In this document: in pieces, positions 45,667-57,550 of the stretch | How the letters are laid out: the number at the start of each line of letters is the position of its first letter | Position numbering within the stretch: the first letter of the stretch is position 1 | Origin: Arachnopeziza araneosa | Taxonomy: Eukaryota; Ascomycota; Leotiomycetes; Helotiales; Arachnopezizaceae | DNA: 64,000 bases | Reading direction: 5' to 3' | NCBI GenBank assembly: GCA_003988855.1 | Contig: QYAI01000097.1 | Span: 186,001 to 250,000 of the forward strand | Translations under genes and position numbers: made by a program | The notes under the pieces: generated by a model | The model's input: only the letters and a program-made list of their open reading frames with translations | Told to the model about the DNA's origin: nothing | The model's database searches: none

Positions 45667-47423
45667 ATGTTTATAGTTATTGCAAGTGCTTGTTTGGCTA
45701 TAGGTTCATGCGCACTTGAAGCTACAGCAAGTCAATTGGTTGACGATGATGATCATTTTCTGTTGACCGAAATTGAAAATGTATGTGGCCTAAATGAATC
45801 GTAAGTCTTCTGCATCTATATCTGTTTTCGAGGCTGGACATCACCTCTAAAAGTTCATAGCCATCCGCCAATCATTATATCAAACCCTGCTTTACTCCTG
45901 GCATGCGAACCGGGATCTCGTTGTCGAATATCTCAAGCGCGCTCAGAAATTGGAAACAGTGTTTCTTCTGACCCTTTCGAATCACTTCGAAGCAGGCTCA
46001 AAGATTCTTCGATTTGTAAGTCTCTCAAGCTTGATGGAGAGCAAGGTGATTCAAACCATTTGACCTGGGCAGATCCGTCATTGGAAAACTCGAAACTATT
46101 TGATCTTGAGACAGATGATCGAAATTCTAGTGTCATATTTCCATGGAACATTCAAGAAAAAACACCAGCAGAATGGGCGAGTATTCGATTAGGAAAACGG
46201 CCGTGGAAACCGGATGGTGACGATGATTCCTATCCCAATGGCGAGGGGAACTTGAATAGGTATGATTTGTTGATTGATCATGAAGGATATATCGAAACTC
46301 ATCGAGCTGTCTTGGATTCTACATGCGCGACCGAGACTGGGGAGCGAAGTGACGCAATCCAGACTCCCCGTCAGTCAAGTGGGCATACTCTGCCCATCGA
46401 TGAGCAATTATTGGCACATGCGGGACGCCAGTCACCGGAAATGTTTTCGAAAAGGCGTCGATGGAGATCAGAACAGTCAAATGACGAGTGGGTTTATACT
46501 AGACCCTCTATAGGGAGTGCATTTGCTGCTGGAGCATTGGCTTTCACTTCGGACCTGGATCACAGAAGGAAACGCAGAAAGTATATGGCTGGTAGCTCTA
46601 TATCGAGTGACGTGGATACAAAATTTCCAGCGAGTCTTCCTGCATCTCAAGAACAACTAGTTGCTGAAGTCAAAGGTATATATGTGGGGCTGGCCATGGT
46701 GGAAGCCAAATGTATTGAAATTTATATGAAGAAATCAACCCTAGCAAGCACAGCATTCCCAGGGGATCCAGAGCTCCTGGGAAATATGTATTTCACTTCT
46801 CCTGAAAATGGAATGGATGGCGCCGATTCAAACCCTACTAGTGTCATAGAACCAGTCAATAGCACGGAATACAGAGTGTCTCAATCAGAAGAAGACCTCA
46901 CTTGGATTCACGAATCATTTGTAGAAGACGGCGACGACTGGCTATCCGAATTTATAGGCCTCGAAATCAATCCTCCAGCCTCCTCGCCAACGTCAGAGCC
47001 TGGAATCCAGAAATTCTTACCACCTCCCACCACTCCTAAAGCCTGGACATGCGCACAATGCACAAAATCTTATGCCAAGAGGCACCTCTTGAAGTGAGCT
47101 TCTGTCTCCCTCTCCAAAGTCTAGAAAGTTAACTAACGAAACAAAATTCCAGCAAACATCTCAATTACCACGCCAAACCAATACGCTGCTTCGTACCAAG
47201 CTGCGAGTATGCTCGTGCTCGTGATCTCGGTCGGCACCTAAAAAAGAATAAGCACCGAAACTTATTTGAGGGGGAAGTGCATTTTTGCGGCCATTTAGAA
47301 TACCTACAACGTGGGGTGATGTTCACAAGAAGGGACAACTTGCAGAGGCATTGGAAGAATGTCCACAGTGAAGAGGGAGAGTTTGGAGATGTTGAAGAGC
47401 AGATATCTGCAGGCTTTCAGTGA
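45667..47423 (+). CDS. C2H2 zinc-finger protein, probable transcription factor
   Basis: Three exons: 45667-45800, 45861-47093, 47153-47423 (546 residues). The first exon is required because no Met occurs early in exon 2. The N-terminal 430 residues are acidic and disordered with a basic patch (DHRRKRRKY) that may be a nuclear localisation signal. Zinc fingers lie at the C-terminus: finger 1 (CAQCTKSYAKRHLL...) is a normal C2H2 split by intron 2, finger 2 (CFVPSCEYARARDLGRH) has two residues fewer than usual between Cys and His, and finger 3 ends in RRDNLQRHWKNVH but has only one clear Cys. Such proteins are common, mostly uncharacterised, in Leotiomycetes and Sordariomycetes. The hydrophobic first 16 residues look oddly like a signal peptide. 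Confidence 0.75.
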
Positions 47424-47685
47424 TTTGCTGAGAAGGATATGGTTATCATATGAAAACTTGCTGTGAATTCACTCATTTTTCGGATAATGACCATTCGAGT
47501 ATCGAAAATTTAGCAGGAGTATATTTGGTTGTCGAACGCCAGAAGCTTCATCTATAACTTGATCACTGATATCAATCCATCTTTCGTACTTTATATCTCT
47601 CTCTGAGTAGTTCATTGATACGCTACGATACAGGGCTATGGATGCGAAGATACACGCGAAGACGCTTTCAGGGTATAATGCTACA

Positions 47686-50600
47686 TCAAACAAATCCAAG
47701 TCTACTCCTAAACCCTTCAAATTCATCGGGGTCTACAATCTCCACCTCTCCATTCTTTACACCTTTCGTTTCCCACTCGGGGAGTCTTAGCTGCACTCTC
47801 GCTGCTACATTTCCTTTCGCCTTGACCGTGGTACGATTAACATCCCGCTCCTCGAGGACTCTCACTTTTTTAACAACCGAAGCCTTCCAACTACTCCAGG
47901 ATGCATAATCTTCTCGCTGCTTCGCGACGTGGTACTGGGGTGTTGACTTGGCGGGTTTCCATGCCAGTCTATTTCTCGGCATTGTGCTGAGGTCATATAC
48001 TTTGGCGTTGCTTGTAAGATTAAGGAGCTCGTTGAGGACATCTTGCCCTTCTGTAAGAATAAGGTTCTTTCGTTGTTCTTCTTTGGTCTTGGGTTTGATC
48101 AACGGACCATCTAACCAATCAAGATTGCGAGGTTCAGTGAGGCGTGCACGTCTATTATCTTCGCGAAGATAGCGAACAGCAGCTTGAAGACTAGTAATCT
48201 CAGTCTTAAGAGCTTCCATTTCTCGAGCTGTGGCAACAGCTCGTTCCTGTCCGGCTTTAGAGCCAGGCGCAGCAACACCAAGAGCTCTGGCATCTTCAGC
48301 AGTCTTCCTCCACTTGTCTCGGTCAGCTTCAAGAGCGGTGAACTCTTTGTTCTGAGACTCGAGTGATTCGGCTAATTCGGCCTCCCGCTTCTTTGCCTCA
48401 TCAACTCTCTTCTCAAGTTCGTTGATACGCTCATTCTTTTTTGCCGCATCTCTCATGCGACTTTCTAGCAACTCTATCTTCACAGATGCTTCTTCCAGGG
48501 TTTGGTCTTTCATAGCAATGAGTCTGGCACGTTCGTGATTGTCATCTTTCAAACGACGCATTTCCTCTTCCGCATCGATCGGAACCATCTTGGACAATTT
48601 AAGTTCTTGAGAGCGAATAATCCATGGGGCCTGTGCTCGTTCAAATTCTTGAGTCATCTCAAGATCAGATGCAAGAGCAGCAAGGTCCATCAAAGAGGTT
48701 GTTAAGGTGCGAAGTTTGTTAGCATAAGTCGAAAAAAGATCAGATTCCGCTGAAGCAAATAAATTCGAGGTTGTGCGATGCACAGAAGTTTGGACCTCCG
48801 AATAGGTGCAAGGTTCAGCTTTGCCCTCTTCGTGGAGAAGAGCGAAGAGATCATTCCCGATTTGGCGTGAGAAATTTGCGAGTTCTTCGGTAGCTGCCTC
48901 GCATTGCTCGAATGATTGCACGGTGTCAGGAGTGAGCGATAGAGACCTAGTCTTGAGATCTTCAAGAGCTCTGACCGCTTTACCAATGATGACCTTGGCA
49001 CTTCGGGTTTGACTGATGACTGCATCTGTTTTGCGATTGAAATGTTGAGCAAGCTCGTCGTCTTCACCATCACTTGGAATCGTTGCCTGGACCATAGTTC
49101 GGGCGGTTGACATCGCAGCTGCAGCATTTTCGAGATGGCTCTGCATAACAAGAGTTTGCATATGAACTTCATTGGCATAACTCTCAAGACCACTTGAGAT
49201 GTGAACTTCAGCCAGATGGGTCATGAGAGCAATAGTTCGCTGAAGCTCGCTAGCACACTGCTTCTCCTTAAGCTCATCTCGACGCAAGCCATCTATCCAG
49301 CCATTCAGGGCTCTCTCAACGGGTTCCAGCTCATACAAAGCACCTTCATATTTGGCAAATTCTCCAACAGAACAGTGACTGATGGCATTGACGAACCGGT
49401 CACACATTGCAGAGACCCAAGAAAGCTTATCAAGAACATCACAAGCGGCGAATAGGTCATCCTCGTGTCCGGCATTGTGTGATCCATTCAGTCGCTCCTT
49501 CACAAAACCATGAAGTAGATTGGCCTTGAAACCAACACGCTTAAATCGCAGAAGTGCGAGGACCGAGTCCCTATCAGCGCTGAAAGCTTCTGGCAAGAAG
49601 AGTTGCACAATAGCAAGGTGTTCTACCGCTTCCTGCGCATCGAGGCGTCGCATCTCTAAATCGATGGTCTTGATTTGCGTCTTTGCTGCTGAAACTTGAA
49701 GTTTCATATTCAAGTCCTGCATTGCTCGTGATCGACTGCTCAGTTGTTCAGACTCTGTTTCGGTCATTGCATGCGACGCTTTCATATCTTCCAAATCGCT
49801 TTGCAGATTCGTAACCAGCTCCCTGAATCTAGATAAAGTGTACTCATTATCCATAATGGTTTGCTCCTGTTGAGTAGCTCGTTTTGCTTGTTCTGCTATG
49901 ACGCTATTGGCAAAGTCGATGTCTTCTTGTAGTTCCTTTTCGGTCTCGACATGGTTGATTTCCAACTCATCGCTAACTTCTTTCAGAGTTTCGAGACTCT
50001 CGATGACAGCCTTGAGCTCTTCCATTTCTTCCTCCATAGCCATATTCTTGTCGGCGAGCTCCTGAATTGTCTCTTCGGATCCCAAAGCGTTATCAAGTTG
50101 TTGTTTCAAGTCTTCAATTGCCGCCTCCGATTGAGCCAACTTCTCCTTAGCAGTACTATAATGTTCTTTTACCGAGTCAAATTCTCGAACGTCTTCCTCC
50201 AAGCTCTTTATCTCATCCCGATATTCTGCCTCGGTTTGCTGTGTCATATCTCGTAAACGAATGAGGGCTGCCCGTAATCTTTCATTATTGCGTTCCATCT
50301 GGAGCCAACCCTGGCTACTTTTTTCTTCTGGACTCATCTCGCTACTCAACTCGGCATTCTCTTCCCTAAGTACTTCCACTTCGAGTTCAAGCTCTTCAGT
50401 CTTGTACTTGAGTGCTTCCAACTCCGCCTTCACTGATTCAGCTGTTTCCTCTGCCATTTCTCTATCTAGAGTGGCCATTTCCAGTTGCATATCATGTTCA
50501 GCTTGGATATTTTCAATTTCCTCGAACTTAGTCTCTGCTTCCTTCAGTTGTTTCCGAAGGTCGGTGATCTCTTGTTGCTGAGGCTGGTATTTTAATTGCA

Positions 50601-51727
50601 ACTTCTGAATAATACCCTCGAACTTATCTCTTTCGGCTTGTGCTTTCTCAAAAACCTTCATCTTGTCGCGATTCTCGATGGCTTTCTTTTCCATGACTCG
50701 GATTTTCGTCTTCAAGTCCTCTATCTCCCTTGTGGCTGCTGTGCTCATTCCTGCGCTCCTTTGTGCAACTGGCGAGGCAGTGCTTCTGGTGGAAGCTGGT
50801 GAGATTCGGTTTTTATCGGAGGCTAATGTGCGTGCTAATACTGGGCTTTGGGCCTTGGGTGATAATATAGTTGAGGGGTTGCCATTAATGGGCGAGGCGT
50901 CCCGCCCCTCGTCTCCAGAATGCCCGCTTCCCTCACTTGCATGACTGCTGCTGAGTTGACTACCGATAGAACCTACCCGTGCACCGGCTCGAAGGCCTGG
51001 TTTTGGTGCTAGTGAGGTTCGATTGTTTGTTGTCCTACCCACGGGGGCTTTCCCAGTTGTCCCAATACTACCTGTTGAAGTGTGTTTTGATGTGACTGTA
51101 GTTGGCTTTGGCGGAGGGGCCATTGATGTACGACTCCCACCTATGCTAGGTCGTGGTTTCGACAGTGTTACCGAAGGGTTTCTCGCATTCGAAGGTGTGC
51201 CGGTTCGAGGGGTAGAAGCATTCGATGTCGTTGAAGACAGCTGTTTCGTTGGGGACTTTGTAGGAGACTAATAGATAGTTAGATTAAAACATGAAAGCAC
51301 AACCTATGACACATACTCGAAGTATATTCGATGTCCGAGAACCTCTCCCTGCAGGTGTTGGACTTGCAGAATTCACATTTTGTCGCTTTCCTGCTGCAGA
51401 GTCTGGTGCAGTACTCAATCTTCGTCCAAGAGGACCGCCAACACTACTGGGCCTTGCGGGCTTCTTGACGGTTGTTCCATTTGTTGGTTTTGGAGCCGGT
51501 TGCGCAATGATTGTAAGACCCGTGGGTCTGAGAAACATTCCCTTTCCCATCTCACAGTCGAAGTACCTCTCACCCTGAACGCTCCCATCATTCTTTCCAT
51601 CATGAGAATTTAGCTCAACTCCAATCCAGGAACCTGGAGCGAATCGTGCCTCTCCGACATATCGAATTATGCCTTCGACGTCGGTCTCATTGATCCGAAC
51701 TTTCTGGCCGATCGAAAACTCGGACAT
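47686..51727 (-). CDS. dynactin large subunit p150-Glued (RO-3 type)
   Basis: Two exons on the minus strand, 51727-51317 and 51267-47686, with a 49 nt intron; 1330 residues, similar to Neurospora RO-3. The N-terminus carries a CAP-Gly domain with the tubulin/EB1-binding GKNDGSV at 44-50. A basic Ser/Pro/Thr-rich microtubule-binding linker extends to about 260, followed by a long coiled coil (about 265-570), the dynactin-specific globular region (about 570-850), and another coiled coil near 980-1100. The protein couples cytoplasmic dynein to cargo and microtubules and is required for nuclear distribution in hyphae. It converges with the zinc-finger gene, whose stop is 262 bp away. Confidence 0.95.
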
Positions 51728-53271
51728 CTTTGCAGTATCATCGAAATGGATTTCGCATTAGGTTTAATGATATCCTGGCTCGTGCAGGAGTGCAGATGCT
51801 GTTCAGGAATTATGATGTTGTCGTCGCGTTGTTTGGAAAGGAGAACGCGACGCTGACTAAATAATTTGTCAACTTGCAGGAGATCAAAGGCTCAACTTCT
51901 CACTTCAATATTTTTTGATTATTTGAAAGCACCCTAATTTTAGGGCTTATGATTATGTCACTCTAGATTCCATGGTTTATGCATTCAATGGAATTAAAAC
52001 TGGCCATATATTTCATTGACAGCTTTTACCAGTGGCATTCACGATCGGCTTCGAATTTTTTGGTGGTTGGGACTTCGAATAAAAAAATAAAAATAAAAAG
52101 TCCCCTTTCAGACTGCGGCTCAATTAATCCGCATATGGATTCAATGAACTTGCCTAGTGATGATGAGGATGTCCTTGATTATTCCATTTCAACTCGATTC
52201 GATGCGTTTATTGGCCTGCACTCTTTGCGGAATACAGATGGCTAACAGAATGTAGCTTCAAGTTATGACAGTCGAGAAGTTACTCAATAAATGAACTTCA
52301 TAGATTTTTACTTGTTAAAAATTGCATTCCGATCAGATGTTAACGATGTGGCAGGATATTGGATTTGGTCTTTTTGATAAAGTTCTGATGATCACGCCAA
52401 AAATAAATTGGAACCTTTGAATGTACTTATCCAAGGAATTCTTCAATTCTCCAACTCTATTGAAAAAAGTCAACGGATTTCACATAGATGTAAGGTGGAA
52501 GCAACTTTAAGCTGTAGAAATACGGAAATGGTAAATTATAACTGCCCTCTCAAGTGGCTGTACTGGTTAGGGGCTTATCTACTTCGACACGTAGTCACAG
52601 AACACAACAGTGTTAAAAAGAACAAGAACATATAGAGTTCGTCCAAAGTCTCTCAGGCTTCGAACTGATTTTCGAGAAGTGGAAAACTTATTTCTCTTAG
52701 CTGGTGGTTGGAGCAGCTCAAGGTGGCTCCATCCATGGAGACAGAAGCAAATTGAACGAGAAAGAGACTGGAGATAGAACTACTATCAATAGTATGCGTA
52801 AGAATTTCATCTGTGAGAATTTATGCTTGGGTAGGTTGTGATGTTGGAATGGGTTGATGTCCATTTAGGATGCTGTGCGGCTCCTCGTTGTGGTCAGAGC
52901 TCTTCAGCCACTTGTTGACGCTGATTCAGCACGTGGTGAGCCTAATCCCGACCTGGATGTCCATGTAGATAGGATATCGCGTCCACGAAATGATGGAATT
53001 TGAAGTGAAGCAAGGAAGCTTAACAGCAAGTCAATTTATCACGGTGCATCTCCCTTGAACATTACATCTGTTTTCACGACAGGCATCACTTGCTCCTGCC
53101 AAATTCGTGGAATTCCACTTTTGGAGCTCTGAGGGAGCTTCCGGGAATATAAAATGGATGGAAACTCCTCGATTTCAACCGCCAGTCTGCGGCGTATATT
53201 GGACGTCTAGACTGATCCCAGTCCTTGCAATTTTCCTCCTCTATCGCGTCGTTGACGAATACTATTTCAGC
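51728..53271. other. intergenic, A-rich
   Basis: 1.5 kb with a simple AAAAT repeat (52079-52100) and no convincing gene. The two 52 kb open frames lack domains. The sequence from 53107 is in frame with the histidine phosphatase and could contain an earlier start. Confidence 0.45.
52079..52100. repeat. A-rich AAAAT simple repeat
   Basis: Short poly-A/AAAAT block similar in composition to 12483-12511. Confidence 0.65.
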
Positions 53272-54814
53272 ATGCAAACCAGTTCGAGAGCGACTTGGAT
53301 GGCAGCCGTTGCAGCTTCTTTTGCTAGACCTAGCAGAGCTGCTTCAATTGATCTCGGCTGGCATGCGCCGAACTCCACTGCCATCAACAACTTGACACAA
53401 GTCATTGGGGGCTCTGGCGTTTACGGGTTTATATACAACAGCTCGACGACGCCACCAGATGAGTATGGCATCTATAACTGGTGTAATATGCCCCATGTTC
53501 GAGCAACGGAGTATAAGAAGGCATCCTCGGAATTCAAGCTGCAGTATGTGGAAGTGGTAAGAAATTGTCAACCCTTGATTGGGCTTCTGCTAACCAAAGC
53601 AGATTCATAGACATCACAAACGAACTGTCTATGCCTCGAATGCTTTTCCTGTTGAATCATATCCCTGGAACTGTGATGATGAAGGCCTTTTCTATTATGG
53701 ACAACCGAAAACTGGAAATAGGTCAGCACATGCATACTGGACCCAGTTCCAATCTCCGCAGAATCCATTCATACCTACTGGATTCTTGGGGAGCTGTCAG
53801 TTTCCGCAGATCACTGCTGATGGACTGGATGATTCATGGCAGCATGGGAAAGATATATATGGTGTATATCATGATCTCTTAGGATTCCTGCCAAACAATA
53901 TCGAGGACAAGGTTACTTTTCGAGTCACCCAGAATGTGATTACAAGTGAAGTTGCTGGAATGGTTATTAATGGGATGTTTGCTACGGAGTCAAACTTTCC
54001 TCTCTTGATTGAAGCTAATGGTTACGATTCTCTTGAACCAACATATACTTGCACAACTTCCAGTAACCTTTTCAACGCGATCAAATCTGGTGCTAATTGG
54101 ACCAATCATCTTACGGCTGCCAGCTCCTTATATTCAACTCTTGACAATATTTCCGGGGTTTCGCCAACAGATTCCGGCTTTCATGCAAGTTTCGATCATT
54201 ATTATGACAATCTGTCTGCACGTCAATGCCATGGAAAGTCATTACCATGTAAGCTGGTCAATGGGCTAAATTCTACCACATGTGTGACACAGGCACTTGC
54301 TGATGAAGTATATCGATTTGGACATTATGAATACTCATACATATATCGTGATGACCCAAGAAGTCTGGCAGCTAGTGGTACGAGTTACGGTGTCTGGATT
54401 GGAGAGTTGACGTCTCACATCCGTGATTTCGTTGCTGGAAATAGCAACGTCATCTACAGACACAATGTTGCTCACGACGGTTCCATTTCGAGATTGCTCT
54501 CCGTTTTGCAACTTGATCAAATGGTGTGGCCGGGCATGGGATCTGAGGTTGTCTTTGAGCTGTACAAAAAGAAACATGCCTCCACTTCAACTATGAAATC
54601 TTCAGCCACATCTCCCTTGGGGTCTTTGATAACGAGCACCAGTGGTTATTTTATACGTGTTCTTTGGAAAGGCCAAACTCTGCAAAGTTCGAATCCAAGC
54701 CTGGGCTTAATGGACATGGTTCCTCTCGAGACTATCCTAGCTTACTTTGATGGCCTGGTTGGTACAGGAGCGAGTCTTGTTCTGGGAAAGTGCAATGGCT
54801 CAGTCCCATTGTGA
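53272..54814 (+). CDS. histidine acid phosphatase family protein
   Basis: Two exons, 53272-53556 and 53603-54814, with a 46 nt intron; 498 residues from the ATG at 53272. That Met opens a signal-peptide-like segment (TWMAAVAASFA); an in-frame ATG at 53107 is an alternative. The branch-2 histidine phosphatase signature is IHRHHKRT (residues 96-103), where classical enzymes have RHGxRxP. The C-terminal proton-donor motif is AHDGSISRLL. Cysteines and N-glycosylation sites fit secretion. Reaction: phosphomonoester hydrolysis through a phosphohistidine. The RHHKRT form is shared with fungal proteins related to acid phosphatase-like/PXYLP1 and is distinct from phytases, so the substrate is open. 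The intron lies just before the catalytic motif. Confidence 0.88.
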
Positions 54815-57550
54815 AGTCATTCCTTCTGATTTCAAGTTGACCGATTTCGGATAGTAGTAATCATTAGAATATTCTAGCCCTATAGGTATCAAAGCCTTTG
54901 ATCTTCTGATCCAACATAAATGTACTACGGTTGGTGGAAATCCTGGGGTATAACCGGAATCCTACCCTCTATTGCGGGGCCTGTCTAGCGACGTTGCACC
55001 GAACTCCTCTCTGTTCTGCTCACCCTCGCCTCAAGTCGCTCAAATATACCTACCTTCAAGAACTGGATAAAACTAGACACCTGTTTATAGACTCTCCTCC
55101 CATTACAAACGTTTATGTCAGACGGGCTACAGGCTTCTGGAGACGATGGGCTACTGGTTCGGCCACTACCGGATTGGGTTGGCTAAGCCGCTCATGCATT
55201 CTGCGCAACCTATAAAGGAGCCGCTCCCACGTTATTGCTTTGATGGTTGCGATGGTTTGGGAAGCTTCAAACGATCCCCCTTTGACCTCGTCTACCTATG
55301 TAGGTATTATCCAATCCCGTGATCACGTGCCAGAAACCTCACTCTTATTTTTAGGCTGCTACAACCTTTCCATGGCCCAATTTCTGAACACCTTCTGTAA
55401 TGCTTTGGCTTCTTATGTTTGGAGTGATGAAACTTCCCTATGACGCATAGAAATACGTGTCAGGTTTGATTTGCTTAATATGCTCTCTGCTCTCCCTGTT
55501 GCAGATGTTTGCTGATAGGCATAGACTCACAGCTGCGCTCCGTAACTCTCTTTCCCGAGGAGTGTCCTGCCACCCCACGTTTCGATATAACCCGTGCTAA
55601 ATGTCAACCTGGCTCTCTAGATTCTAGGCTGCTACTACGAGTTTGGGTATGCTAGTCCTTTGGTGACTGACGCCTTCGTCGGTTTGAGCACCTGCTATGG
55701 GCTGAATTAAGCTCCGGAGTGTTGAGGTCCGTGGTACTGTCGATAGTCGTCTCTCGGAATTACAGGGAAATGCTTCCTCAAGCGATAGCGTACTTCTTGG
55801 CTGGGAAAATTCCAGATTTGGAGGTATCCCTATTCAGACCTCGCACACTTGGACAGAACAAAAGATAAAAGTACGCGACGAATCTCGCTGCGGACTCTAA
55901 CTGGGCACTTCCTCGATGAAGAAGTATTGTACCATCATTGTTCCTTTTTTGAGAGGCTTCTCACTCTGAAATCCTTGAAGGATTCGGGCTAACATCGGTA
56001 CCATGATGGGACGGCCCTGTGATCCGGCACAACCCTATGAACTTACACCGTTGTACCCATCTGGGATTTGATCTCAACAACGTCATATTTCTTAATCGCA
56101 AAGAGTCAATAGCCTCTATGAGAACAATCGAGCCAACTCTGAGCCGTTTCAGGAATTGAGAATGAGGAAGCAGGGTGGATCGGATACGGGACTTAAAGAG
56201 ATTTCGAATGATTTTGCAACTTAGGATGAAAGGTTACCGCGCTAGTAAAGGATTTACACACTTCTCGATCTCCTCGAACGCTGTATCCCAAATGAAAATG
56301 GGAGCACCATGTGACAGTTTCCACTTCGCAAGGCATTGCGGATCATTAGGCCACTTGTTTTGCCCAACATTGTGGAGCAGTAACATCTACACCAAGTCCG
56401 TGGGTTTTACAACGTCGGACTCCGACGAATCCTCCAATTAGATGAGTTCGAATTCATACCTCTGGAAACAGGATGAAACCATGCCGGATACGGGAGAGTT
56501 AAAGCAAAGGCGTAGCTCCACCCGCTGCTTACATCATTTGTAGCGCAAACATGTGGCCAAACATGTGGTCGTTGTAAAGACACGGCATTCAGAATACATG
56601 AGCCGAAGAAAACAAGAACCGAACAATTTGCCTGCCGCCTCCTTCTGACACTCCCGTTGGTGGCGTGTCTGGATGTCCCACAGACATTCAGAATCTCATC
56701 CCATTCAAGAACATGTGGGGCTTCGTTTATTAAGATGGTTTACCACCCTGTCAGTCGGCTGTGCTGCCTGTAGGCTTTGATACCGGCAAACTTTAAGTTA
56801 CCGTTCCCCAAGTTGTAACTTGAGTAGCTGGGACGTCATAATATCTCGGTACTTGCGATACGAAACAGCAAAGTAGGACGAGGTTTTCATGAAAAACTTG
56901 TCATTTATCAGTTTAGAGATGAAAGATCTCCAAAAATTTGTACGCTTCTCTCTCACATTTGCTCAGCCCCCACAGGCGATGATCTTCTTACCCTGGTATC
57001 AACAAAACGAGCCTCTAGATCCCGTCGCCCGAATCTTAGCTTGGGCTTTGCTCAGGCTCTGGTGACGGCTAAAAAAAACTACTTTGCGGGCCCCCCAGGT
57101 GTCATCGCGTGGAGGTCCAGGGTCCGCTTAGATTCTGGGGTTAATATGGATAATCGGGTTTTTATGGGCATTTTCCACAACCGTTCAGGGCAAGTCACCT
57201 GGACTAAGCTGCAATATGACAGCACCGTAGCCTGTGGAGAGCGGCGCGAAAAAATATCGCTTCGAATATTTTTCTGACGACCTAATATGGGAAATACGGG
57301 CTCGGTGGTACTGACATTGCGGGTTTCAATTCCCTTGAGGCTTGAAGGCCCACCTTGCCTCCTCGAGAGTGGTGCCATTTGCGACTAGCCCGGCATATCC
57401 GTCAGGTATACTTTACATAGTTTATTTGATGATGGACGTTTATTCGCCCTTGGCACAGGCCAGTACCTCCATTTCTCATTTAGGGCTGGACCTCTCCACG
57501 ACTTTCAGATGTGAGTACCTCATCCTGTCCAGACTATCAGCGCCTTCGAG
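54815..57550. other. 2.7 kb gene-poor region
   Basis: No protein family recognised on either strand. A TATAAAG precedes a 67-codon frame at 55240-55443 whose product has no domain. A tandem AACATGTGG occurs near 56547. I saw no reverse transcriptase, transposase or terminal repeat. Possibly old, decayed repeats, but nothing can be named. Confidence 0.4.

Noticed and set aside
47948..51578. Many open frames antisense to dynactin, and likewise antisense to the HECT ligase
   Set aside because: They mirror coiled-coil or acidic coding sequence on the true strand and contain no domains.
55240..55443. 67-codon frame after a TATAAAG
   Set aside because: Product unrecognised; a TATA-like word alone is weak evidence in AT-rich DNA.
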